The position numbers and the translations under genes were made by a program. 64,000 bases of DNA, from NCBI GenBank assembly GCA_934541115.1, contig CAKTDF010000013.1:1-64000 (forward strand). The letters are read 5' to 3'. The notes beneath the pieces were generated by a model that did no database searches, was not told where the DNA came from, and worked only from the letters and a program-made list of their open reading frames with translations. The stretch's first letter is position 1. Each line of letters opens with the position of its first letter. This DNA is from an uncultured Eubacteriales bacterium (GTDB lineage: Bacteria; Bacillota; Clostridia; Oscillospirales; Acutalibacteraceae). Below are positions 30,399-37,524 of this stretch, one piece after another.

Positions 30399-30971
30399 TC
30401 AATATATATTCAAGTTAAGTTCTTCGATTTTTTCTCTCAGACGCTGAAAATCAAGGAGAGCCTCCTTTTTCTTTGACTCGTCGCGCAAAAGCGCCGCAGG
30501 GTGAAAGGTGCCCATCATGTATGTGCTGCTCTTTTGAAAAAACTCTCCGTGCTGTCTTGTTACTCTGAAGTCCGGCGAAATCAGCCTCTGCGCCGCGATT
30601 CTGCCGAGACATACAATAATTTGCGGACGCAAAAGCTTTACCTGTGCGCGCAAATACGGCAAACACATTTCCGTTTCCTCCGGCTTTGGGTCGCGGTTGT
30701 GAGGAGGACGGCATTTGACCATGTTGGCAATATATATGTTCTTATTTCTGTCAAGATCAATGAGCGAAGCATAAAGGTCAAAGAGCTGACCGCTTTTTCC
30801 GACAAACGGCAAGCCCTGAAGATCCTCCTGCTCACCCGGTCCCTCTCCCACAAACATTATTTTTGCATTTTCATTTCCCGTTCCGAAAACGAGATTAGTG
30901 CGCGTTTTTCCAAGCGGACATTTTTGACAATTTTCGCAAAGTCGCTCAAGCTCCGCAAGCGTTCCTGACAT
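30399..30971 (-). CDS. Family-4 uracil-DNA glycosylase with iron-sulfur cluster
   Basis: This 190-aa protein removes uracil from DNA. The family-4 features are present: cysteines of the 4Fe-4S site (CENCQKCPLG, residues 12-18; VKCRPP near 86; EMCLPY near 103), motif A VGEGPGEQED (about 40-49), FVGKSGQLFD, and the C-terminal motif MGTFHPAALL. Length fits thermophile-type UDGs that are also common in clostridia. It is a single gene with GGGGTG before the ATG. Confidence 0.92.
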   Translation of the reverse strand: MSGTLAELERLCENCQKCPLGKTRTNLVFGTGNENAKIMFVGEGPGEQEDLQGLPFVGKSGQLFDLYASLIDLDRNKNIYIANMVKCRPPHNRDPKPEETEMCLPYLRAQVKLLRPQIIVCLGRIAAQRLISPDFRVTRQHGEFFQKSSTYMMGTFHPAALLRDESKKKEALLDFQRLREKIEELNLNIY

Positions 30972-31084
30972 TTTTTCACCCCTGTTCTCATAGCGCGAGT
31001 TCAGACAAAACTCTGCCCAACCTTATATTTTGTGAGACCATTATAACACAAAGAAAGGTTTTTTGATATATTTTTTTCAAATGA

Positions 31085-31113
31085 TTGAAATTTACGCCCC
31101 GATGTTGTAAAAT
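31085..31113 (+). promoter_or_regulatory. Promoter of pduL
   Basis: TTGAAA (31085-31090), 17 bases, TAAAAT (31108-31113). The leader to the ATG at 31186 is about 65 bases and contains the RBS TAGGAGG. Confidence 0.6.
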
Positions 31114-31185
31114 ATTGTTTGAAATAATCCCGTTGCACATCGCTGCCTTTTAAAGCTGTGCAAAAATTTAGGAGGATGAAAGATT

Positions 31186-31761
31186 ATGAATAAACCCGTT
31201 TTGATTGAAACATCTGCCCGCCATGTTCACGTTTCACGCCGTGTTCTTGACATTCTTTTCGGCGAAGGCTATGAACTCACCTCAAAAAAAGACCTCTCTC
31301 AGCCCGGTCAGTTTGCCTGCGAAGAGCGCGTTCAGGTCATCGGACCCAAAAGCAGCTTTCCTGCGGTTTCCATTCTCGGTCCCGTAAGACCCGAAACTCA
31401 GGTTGAGCTTTCTGCCGGTGACGCACGTTCAATCGGCGTAAAGGCTCCTATCCGTGAATCCGGCGACCTTGAGGGCAGCGCAGGCTGCAAACTCGTCGGT
31501 CCTAAGGGAGAGGTTGAACTCAAAGACGGTGTAATTATTGCAAAGCGTCACATTCACATGACCCCGGAGGACGCTGAAAAATATGCTCTTGAAGACAAGC
31601 AGGTCGTTTCCGTCAAAGTTGACACCGCAGAGCGTTCGCTTATTTTCGGTGACGTTGTTGTTCGCGTCAGCCCGAAGTATGCCCTTGCAATGCACATTGA
31701 CACCGATGAATCCAATGCAGCAGGCTGCACTCCCGGTCTCATGGGCGACATTCTTGCATAA
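31186..31761 (+). CDS. pduL: Phosphotransacylase PduL (acetyl/propanoyl-CoA)
   Basis: This 191-aa protein is a PduL-type phosphate acyltransferase that swaps CoA for phosphate on acetyl- or propionyl-CoA. It is unrelated to Pta. Both beta-barrel halves are visible, with zinc-site histidines in ETSARHVHVSRR (residues 8-19) and AKRHIHMTPEDA (near 123-134). It starts almost directly at the first barrel and so lacks the N-terminal microcompartment-targeting helix. No shell genes are nearby. With AckA (44322) it can form acetate and ATP. Its stop codon lies in the end of the repeat element that follows. Confidence 0.93.
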   Translation: MNKPVLIETSARHVHVSRRVLDILFGEGYELTSKKDLSQPGQFACEERVQVIGPKSSFPAVSILGPVRPETQVELSAGDARSIGVKAPIRESGDLEGSAGCKLVGPKGEVELKDGVIIAKRHIHMTPEDAEKYALEDKQVVSVKVDTAERSLIFGDVVVRVSPKYALAMHIDTDESNAAGCTPGLMGDILA

Positions 31762-32203
31762 GCTGAGGAGAGTCGAACGCAATGCGCCCGAAGAATTTGT
31801 TTTCCGGCACATTGCGGCTCTTTTTGTCTCACAATACGAAAGTATTGCCTCGCCAAAGAAGAACCACACTGTACCAAAAAACAAATCCATCAGGTGTGAA
31901 GCAGTTTTTTAAGAGCAAATTTTTGCCGAGACAAGGCAAAAAGGTGAGTAATGCTGACGCATTGCGAGGCTTTTTAAGGCAATACCGCACAATTGAGGTG
32001 TACGAATTGCGCAGTAAGATTTTTCGTCAGGGTGTACAAAAATTTTGCAGGCTTGCTGACGCAAGTCAAGAAGTTTTTGTGCAGCATGACGGGAACAGAT
32101 TCAAGCAAGGTGTGCGCCGCAATTGCGCAGTATTGCCTTAATACACAGTATCGGTGAAAATTTGCCTTAAAAAACCGCATTGAGTTAGACTCTCCTCAGC
32201 TTA
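31759..32203. mobile_element. MITE-like element with terminal inverted repeats
   Basis: The 445-bp stretch starts TAAGCTGAGGAGAGTC (31759-31774) and ends with its exact inverse GACTCTCCTCAGCTTA (32188-32203). Taking the outer TA on each side as the target duplication leaves 14-bp perfect inverted ends, as for elements moved by IS630/mariner-type transposases. Inside are small dyads (CAATAC-GAAA-GTATTG near 31832-31847; CTTGC-TGAC-GCAAG near 32052-32065) and no credible gene. The first three bases are the pduL stop codon. Parts recur at 34903-35112. Mobility is inferred from structure only. Confidence 0.7.
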
Positions 32204-32215
32204 ACAGTTTATTTT

Positions 32216-32250
32216 GCTCACACTGCCTTTTGACAGTGTGAGCTTTTTAC
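32216..32250 (+). terminator. Terminator of the pduL transcript
   Basis: GCTCACACTG (32216-32225) pairs with CAGTGTGAGC (32234-32243) and is followed by TTTTTAC. A pduL message would therefore include the whole MITE-like element. Confidence 0.75.
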
Positions 32251-32267
32251 TGCTCAAAAGCAGAAAA

Positions 32268-32304
32268 GGGACTGCCGTCAGTTTTCAGCAACTGCGGCAG
32301 TCCC
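32268..32304 (-). terminator. Terminator of the 35-aa peptide gene
   Basis: GGGACTGCCG (32268-32277) pairs with CGGCAGTCCC (32295-32304); on the minus strand it is followed by TTTTCTGC. It lies 19 bases past the peptide stop codon. Confidence 0.7.
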
Positions 32305-32322
32305 CTCTGATCATCTGATCGA

Positions 32323-32430
32323 TTATTTCTGAGTTCCGTCCTGAAGCTTTTTGAAAAAGTCCCAGATATAACCGAGAATTTCTGCAACAAAGTCAAAAAT
32401 TCCTGTGAGTTTTGTTGAAATACCGTCCAT
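32323..32430 (-). CDS. 35-aa aromatic, amphipathic peptide
   Basis: The small frame begins MDGISTKLTGIFDFV and ends DFFKKLQDGTQK, giving one helix rich in Phe, Ile and Trp on one face. AGAGGTG lies six bases before the ATG at 32430. The gene has its own near-consensus promoter (32548-32576), a structured leader and a terminator, which together argue that it is real. It could be a membrane-acting peptide, a toxin-like peptide or a regulator. The C-terminal helices of the PI-PLC-like and EEP-like secreted proteins look alike. Confidence 0.6.
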   Translation of the reverse strand: MDGISTKLTGIFDFVAEILGYIWDFFKKLQDGTQK

Positions 32431-32547
32431 TAAAAACACCTCTTTTCCTGAAATAAGGCAGCCGATGACTGACCGGGAGTGCAAATGTACCGTAGTGATT
32501 TGCACTCACCGTCAAATCGGCGGTCACCTATATATTAAACCACGGAT
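32431..32547 (-). promoter_or_regulatory. Structured leader of the 35-aa peptide gene
   Basis: Between promoter and start lies the dyad GAGTGCAAAT (32477-32486) with ATTTGCACTC (32498-32507), a perfect 10-bp stem with an 11-base loop. No T run follows it, so it is not a terminator. An RNA regulator, RNA-stability element or operator is possible. Confidence 0.5.
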
Positions 32548-32576
32548 ATTTTACCATCTCTTCCGTCATATGTCAA
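32548..32576 (-). promoter_or_regulatory. Promoter of the 35-aa peptide gene
   Basis: On the minus strand TTGACA (32571-32576), 17 bases, TAAAAT (32548-32553). Confidence 0.7.
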
Positions 32577-32754
32577 TTGCAACCGATTTTGTTTGATTAA
32601 AAACTCACCTTATAGTGGCGCATATAAACGGTCACTGCTTTCCTGTTCCAATCAAGAACGCGCAAATTTGAGTCGTCCGGCGCGGCGCCTATAGCTTGCA
32701 AGCTCATATTTAAAGATAAAAGCAACGCCGTTTATACCTTCCGTGAAAAAACTG

Positions 32755-32784
32755 TTGACTTGACCTGCATTTTAATGGTAAACT
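32755..32784 (+). promoter_or_regulatory. Probable promoter of the PI-PLC-like gene
   Basis: TTGACT (32755-32760), 18 bases, TAAACT (32779-32784), ending 23 bases before the ATG and just upstream of the RBS AGAGGTG. Bases 32577-32754 hold nothing else that I can identify. Confidence 0.5.
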
Positions 32785-32807
32785 AAGCGCAAAGAGGTGA
32801 TAAATTT

Positions 32808-33896
32808 ATGAAAAAAACATTATCAGTAATTCTTGCATTGTTCCTTGTTCTCTCTGTTTTTGTCTTTGCGGCGTCTGCAAAGGGCACAGAGCTGAACGGC
32901 GCAAACTGGATGAGTACAATCGACGGCTCCGTTCCTGTCACGGCAATCAACATGCCCGGCACGCATGACAGCATGGCGCGCTATGTTCCGGCAAGCATAG
33001 TCGCACGCACACAGACGATGTCTGTTTCAGAGCAGCTTTACAACGGCGTCAGATATCTTGACATGCGCACGAGGATAGAAAAAGACGACGTAATTGGCGT
33101 TCACGATGTGATCAACTGCAAAGACAGCTACGGTCTCTTTGCAAAGAATATCCTCTTGAAAGATATTGTTGAAGACTGCAAAAACTTTTTGAATGAAAAC
33201 AAGGGAGAAACTATTTTGTTCCTCCTCAAACAAGAGGTCGATGACAACACAGAGCTTTTTTCAAAGTTCTATGACGACTGCATAGCTGCGGCACCGGAAA
33301 GCTGGTTCCTTGAAAACCGCGTTCCCTCGCTTGCAGAGGCAAGGGGAAAAATTGTTCTCCTCAGATCTGCCAAAGCAGACAGAGAGCGTTTTGACAACAC
33401 AAACAGCGGCATCAACTTTGAAATGTATCCTCATATCGGCTCAACCGATATGAATGATTTCAGACACCGTCCGGTCAGCGAGCTTGGCGGATACCCTTAT
33501 ACATACATGTATGTTCAGGATTCATACAAGCTTGAGGGAGAAGAGAAAATCGAGGTCATCAAAAATTTCCTTGAAAGCGACCTTGACAACGGCTGTTTCA
33601 ACATCTGCTGCACCAATTCGGCAAAATCCAAACCCGCTGCGGCAAACGCACAAAAAACCAATGCCTTCCTTTCGTCATACAACTTCACCGCAGGCAAAAC
33701 ATATGGCATAATTTCAATGGATTTTGTTACAAAGGAGCTTTGCGAAAAAATCTATATGACAAACTCTCCCATCATGACCGGTACCCCGGCACAAGCACAG
33801 ATCCCGTCTTTCTCGGAAAGCTACAGTTTTATGGGCAGAACGATTGAATTTTTCAGAGACATTATTCTTAAGCTGGTTCTCCTGCTCACAAAGTAA
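32808..33896 (+). CDS. Secreted PI-specific phospholipase C-like enzyme
   Basis: This 362-aa protein has a signal peptide (residues 1-24, MKKTLSVILALFLV... to ASA) and a PLC-X type TIM barrel. AINMPGTHDSMARY holds the first catalytic His, and YLDMRTRIEKDDVIGVHDVINC the Arg/Asp pair and second His. KGETILFLLKQE and later barrel strands follow to about residue 320. Bacterial relatives cleave phosphatidylinositol or GPI anchors. The last 20 residues (RTIEFFRDIILKLVLLLTK) form a hydrophobic helix that may hold the enzyme at a membrane. It may act on host lipids, but the substrate is inferred from the fold only. Confidence 0.85.
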   Translation: MKKTLSVILALFLVLSVFVFAASAKGTELNGANWMSTIDGSVPVTAINMPGTHDSMARYVPASIVARTQTMSVSEQLYNGVRYLDMRTRIEKDDVIGVHDVINCKDSYGLFAKNILLKDIVEDCKNFLNENKGETILFLLKQEVDDNTELFSKFYDDCIAAAPESWFLENRVPSLAEARGKIVLLRSAKADRERFDNTNSGINFEMYPHIGSTDMNDFRHRPVSELGGYPYTYMYVQDSYKLEGEEKIEVIKNFLESDLDNGCFNICCTNSAKSKPAAANAQKTNAFLSSYNFTAGKTYGIISMDFVTKELCEKIYMTNSPIMTGTPAQAQIPSFSESYSFMGRTIEFFRDIILKLVLLLTK

Positions 33897-33949
33897 ATCG
33901 ACCATACGTAGCAAAACGGACTGTCGCATTCGACAAAAATAAAAAAACA

Positions 33950-34005
33950 AAAGACTATATTTCATGAGTTCATTAAATTGGGGCTTCATATGAAATATAG
34001 TCTTT
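33950..34005 (+). terminator. Repeat-family hairpin terminator (copy 2)
   Basis: AAAGACTATATTTCAT (33950-33965) and ATGAAATATAGTCTTT (33990-34005) form a perfect 16-bp stem followed by TTGATTT. It is preceded by ACGGACTGTCGCATTCG at 33917-33933, similar to the start of the element at 62526. The remainder up to 34266 shows no gene. Confidence 0.75.
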
Positions 34006-34266
34006 TTGATTTGCCGAGCGTTTTTGCCCGCTCGCAGTATCCGTATACAACTCCGGAATAAAGAAAACGCTTTCTGTCAGTTGCTTTGAGCTAAAAAGGC
34101 TTTTCGTCACATTCCAAAAACACGTTCAATGCGGACACAAGCATCTTCAAAAAATTTTCAGTTTGTTATAGAATTCCTTTGTCATATGTGTTATTATAGT
34201 ATGACATGTTTTAAGCTGCGCTTATGTACCTACGGTATTATTCATGATATAAAGGAGGAAACCGAC

Positions 34267-34869
34267 ATGAAAACTCAAAAAAACATGAAAAACTTTCTTT
34301 GCCTTTTGCTGTGTATTCTGTTTGTGTTCTCTTTTGCCGCCTGCAAAAAGAGCGAAACCACCTCGGCAGAAAACAGCTCAGGCAACCCCGTGAATCTTGA
34401 TGAAACCGTCAGTATCGCAATGCCCATAGAGCTCGTTGACGAGGAATACCGCAGCAACCTTGACGGCTTTTGCAAGAAGTACGGCTATGAAAGCGCGACC
34501 ATCAGCGAAGACGGAAAAAGCGTGAACATTGTTGCCAACGAATTCAATTATAAGCTCAAAATGACCAACACGGGCATGGAAACAATTCAGTCTGTTTATG
34601 CCGTTGCCGAGGACAGCAAAACCTATCCGTATGTCAAAGGCATTGAAAGCTATGACGACAAGAATTTTAAAGAAGTTACACTTCTTGTTGACAAAAAGAA
34701 ATATGATGCAGACCCCTCAAAGGAGCTTGCAGCATATTCCATAGGTCAAAGCTGCCTTACATATCAGGCATATTCAACTCTCACCGATTATGAATGCAAA
34801 GTAACGATCAAAGACAACAAAACCAAAGAAGTAATCGACACGAAAACATACAACGAACTTGTTTTTTAA
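34267..34869 (+). CDS. Predicted lipoprotein of unknown function
   Basis: This 200-aa protein has a signal sequence with lipobox SFAAC (Cys26), then a Ser/Thr/Asn-rich linker, and a globular domain of alternating strands. AAGGAGG lies eight bases before the ATG at 34267; the longer frame upstream is leader. The domain has no recognised motif. It ends YNELVF, 30 bases before a non-coding repeat element that separates it from the mannonate dehydratase gene. Confidence 0.75.
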   Translation: MKTQKNMKNFLCLLLCILFVFSFAACKKSETTSAENSSGNPVNLDETVSIAMPIELVDEEYRSNLDGFCKKYGYESATISEDGKSVNIVANEFNYKLKMTNTGMETIQSVYAVAEDSKTYPYVKGIESYDDKNFKEVTLLVDKKKYDADPSKELAAYSIGQSCLTYQAYSTLTDYECKVTIKDNKTKEVIDTKTYNELVF

Positions 34870-34902
34870 ACATTGAGCTGTGCGGATTGCAGCATTAACA
34901 GG

Positions 34903-35112
34903 AACAGATTCAAGCAAGGCGTGCGCCGCAGATTGTACGGCATTGCCTAAGGCAATGCCACGCAATTGAGGTGTGCGGATTGCGCAGTAAGGTTTTTCGT
35001 CAGGGTGTGCAAAAGTTTTGCAGACTTGCTGACGCAAGTCAAAAAATTTTTGTGCGGCATGACGGAATAGATTCAAGCAAGGCGTGCGCCGCAGATTGCG
35101 CGGCATTGCCTT
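34903..35112 (+). repeat. Second repeat-family element before uxuA
   Basis: Two copies of an end module (A.AGATTCAAGCAAGGCGTG..., 34903-34948 and 35067-35112) flank a core (34963-35062: CAATTGAGGTGTGCGGATTG..., CGTCAGGGTGTGCAAAAG, CTTGCTGACGCAAG). Core and one end module also occur inside the MITE-like element (31989-32138). The TAAGCTGAGGAG ends are absent here. It ends eight bases before the uxuA RBS. Confidence 0.75.
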
Positions 35113-35134
35113 GAGGAGAAAGAAGGTTACACAC

Positions 35135-36196
35135 ATGCAAATGACTTTCCGCTGGTTCGGCGATGAAAAAGATACTGTTACACTTGAACAGATTCGTCAG
35201 ATTCCCGGTGTTGTCGGCGTTGTTCCGGCTCTGCACACTCTCCCCTGCGGCGAAAAATGGTCTCTCGACATGATCATGGACATGAAAAAGGAGATTGAAA
35301 ACGCAGGTCTCACAATGGAATGCATAGAGTCGGTCAATGTTCACGAGGATATCAAGCTCGGTCTTCCCTCACGGGAAAAGTACATTGAAAACTATATTGA
35401 AAGCATACGCAACCTTTCAAAATCCGGCGTAAAAGTGATCTGCTATAATTTCATGCCCGTTTTTGACTGGACAAGAACCGATCTTGCAATGGATATGGGC
35501 AACGGCGCAACCTGTCTTTGCTATAACGGCGAACAGATCGAGGGCAAAAGTCCCGAGGATATGTTCCGCGAAATTGACGAAAACTCAAACGGTTATGCAA
35601 TGCCCGGCTGGGAAACGGAACGCATGGGCGAAATCAAAGACCTTTTTCAAAAATACAAAGGCATCACAGCCGAAGACCTTTGGAAAAATCTTGAATATTT
35701 TCTCAGAGCCATAATCCCCGTCTGCGAGGAATGCGACGTTAAAATGGCAATCCACCCGGACGATCCGCCATGGGACATCTTCGGTCTGCCGAGAATTATA
35801 CGCGACCTTGATTCAATCAAGCGCTTTTTAAAGCTTGTTGATTCACCGTATAACGGGCTGACGTTCTGCACCGGTTCTCTCGGTGCAAGCGCAAAAAACG
35901 ACCTGCCTGCCATGATTCGCGAGGTCGGCGACAGAATCTACTTTGCTCACATAAGGAACGTTAAGCGCGTCGGCAACCATTTTCATGAAACGGCTCACCT
36001 TTCAAGCGAGGGCAGCCTTGATATTTATGAAATTGTCAAGGCGCTTCAGAACGTCGGATTCGACGGCTATATCCGCCCCGACCACGGAAGAATGATATGG
36101 GGAGAAAAGGCAAGACCCGGCTACGGACTTTTTGACCGTGCACTCGGCGCGGCATACATAAACGGAGTTTGGGAAGCGGTTCAAAAAAGCCGCTGA
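35135..36196 (+). CDS. uxuA: D-mannonate dehydratase
   Basis: This 353-aa enzyme dehydrates mannonate to 2-keto-3-deoxygluconate in glucuronate breakdown. The start MQMTFRWFGDEKDTVTLEQI and QIPGVVGVVPAL are typical of UxuA. So are metal/substrate segments ICYNFMPVFDWTRT, MAIHPDDPPWDIFGLPRI, TFCTGSLGA, FAHIRNVK and RPDHGRMIWGE. Start at ATG 35135, because AGAAGG is eight bases upstream and the longer frame runs into the repeat element. The KDG-kinase candidate at 41053 is the logical next step of the pathway. Confidence 0.95.
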   Translation: MQMTFRWFGDEKDTVTLEQIRQIPGVVGVVPALHTLPCGEKWSLDMIMDMKKEIENAGLTMECIESVNVHEDIKLGLPSREKYIENYIESIRNLSKSGVKVICYNFMPVFDWTRTDLAMDMGNGATCLCYNGEQIEGKSPEDMFREIDENSNGYAMPGWETERMGEIKDLFQKYKGITAEDLWKNLEYFLRAIIPVCEECDVKMAIHPDDPPWDIFGLPRIIRDLDSIKRFLKLVDSPYNGLTFCTGSLGASAKNDLPAMIREVGDRIYFAHIRNVKRVGNHFHETAHLSSEGSLDIYEIVKALQNVGFDGYIRPDHGRMIWGEKARPGYGLFDRALGAAYINGVWEAVQKSR

Positions 36197-36225
36197 AGAA
36201 CAGCAGAAAAACTGGAGTGTGAACA

Positions 36226-36786
36226 ATGGCAAAACTTTATTTCCGTTACGGCGCAATGGGTTCAAGCAAAACCGCAAACGCCCTCATGGTCAAATATAAC
36301 TATGAAGAGCGCGGACAAAAAGTAATCATCACAAAACCCGCAATTGACACAAGAAACGGCGAACACAAAATATACTCGCGCTGCGGTCTTGAATGCGACT
36401 GCGTGCTTTTCCACGAGCTAAACGAAGAGGACATAAAAAAGGTTGACTGCCTCATCGTTGACGAGGCGCAGTTCCTTTCAAAAGAGGAATGCGAATTTTT
36501 GGTTCACGTTGTTGACGACCTCGGTGTGCCGGTGATCTGCTACGGTTTGCGCGCAGACTTTAAGGGCGATCTCTTTCCCGGCAGTCACTGGCTGCTCGCA
36601 TGGGCAGATACGATTGAAGAAGTCAAAACGATTTGCTGGTGCGGCAAAAAAGCCACCTGCAACGCCCGCTTTGACGAAAACGGAATTATCAAACACGGAA
36701 AACAGGTTGTTCTCGGTGCAAACGAAAAATACACAAGCCTTTGCCGCAAGCATTGGCGCGAAGGAAAACTTGGAGAAGAAAAATGA
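36226..36786 (+). CDS. tdk: Thymidine kinase
   Basis: This 186-aa class II thymidine kinase carries a P-loop variant (YGAMGSSKTANALM), the CLIVDEAQFLSKE motif (Walker B/lasso base), VICYGLRADFKGDLFPGS and zinc cysteines (CWCGKKATCNAR, then CRKHW). It salvages thymidine to dTMP. It lies 29 bases after uxuA and overlaps the next gene as ATGA. GGAGTG precedes the ATG. Confidence 0.95.
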   Translation: MAKLYFRYGAMGSSKTANALMVKYNYEERGQKVIITKPAIDTRNGEHKIYSRCGLECDCVLFHELNEEDIKKVDCLIVDEAQFLSKEECEFLVHVVDDLGVPVICYGLRADFKGDLFPGSHWLLAWADTIEEVKTICWCGKKATCNARFDENGIIKHGKQVVLGANEKYTSLCRKHWREGKLGEEK

Positions 36787-37484
36787 GTTTTATTGAATTT
36801 GAATCAGTATACAAAAGATATCAAACCGGCGAGATCGTCATCACCGCCGCAGACGGCGTCAACTTCAAGGTTGATAAGGGCGAGTTTTGCCTCATTGTCG
36901 GCGCAAGCGGCGCTGGTAAATCAACCGTTTTGAATCTCCTCGGCGGAATGGATACCTGCGACGACGGAAAGATTCGTATTGCAGGAAAGCTTATCAATAC
37001 CTTCACTCCCGAAGAACTGATCGAATACCGCAGGCTCGATGTCGGATTTGTTTTTCAGTTCTATAACCTCATTCCCAATCTCACCGCGCTCGAAAATGTT
37101 GAACTTGCCAGTCAGATTGCCAAAAAGCCGCTCTCACCCGAAAAGGTTCTTGAAAAAGTCGGACTTGCCGAAAGAATGGACAACTTTCCCTCTCAGCTTT
37201 CCGGCGGCGAGCAGCAGCGTGTTTCAATTGCAAGAGCGCTCGCCAAAAACCCAAAAATGCTGCTTTGTGATGAACCTACCGGCGCGCTTGATTACAAAAC
37301 CGGAAAACAGATATTGAAGCTTTTGCACCGCACCTGCCGCGAAACGGGAACCACCGTTATCGTCATTACCCACAACCAGGCGCTTGCGGACATGGCAGAC
37401 AGGATAATCACCATGCGCAGCGGACGGGTCATTCAAATTGCAGTCAATGACCGCCCCGTTCCGGTGGATCTTCTCGAATGGTAA
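36783..37484 (+). CDS. ABC transporter ATP-binding protein, MacB/LolD type
   Basis: The 233-aa ATPase has Walker A GASGAGKST, a Q-loop (FVFQFYNLIPNLTA), signature LSGGEQQRVSIARAL, Walker B MLLCDEPTGALD and the switch His in VIVITHN. It pairs with the FtsX-type permease encoded next. Such pairs do not import; they move peptides or lipids or transmit force across the membrane (mechanotransmission). Start at ATG 36783 overlaps the tdk stop, with GGAGAAG upstream. Confidence 0.93.
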   Translation: MSFIEFESVYKRYQTGEIVITAADGVNFKVDKGEFCLIVGASGAGKSTVLNLLGGMDTCDDGKIRIAGKLINTFTPEELIEYRRLDVGFVFQFYNLIPNLTALENVELASQIAKKPLSPEKVLEKVGLAERMDNFPSQLSGGEQQRVSIARALAKNPKMLLCDEPTGALDYKTGKQILKLLHRTCRETGTTVIVITHNQALADMADRIITMRSGRVIQIAVNDRPVPVDLLEW

Positions 37485-37524
37485 TTTAAAAAAAGACCGC
37501 TTTCAAAGCGGAGGTGAACGATAA

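Noticed and set aside
31583..32141. Frames of 100-150 aa on both strands within pduL and the repeat element
   Set aside because: They cross the terminal repeat, lack ribosome binding sites and mirror pduL on the opposite strand.
32808..33896. Reading the PLC-X protein as a glycerophosphodiester phosphodiesterase
   Set aside because: The PGTHDS and RTRIEKDDVIGVHD segments match PLC-X rather than the GDPD pattern.
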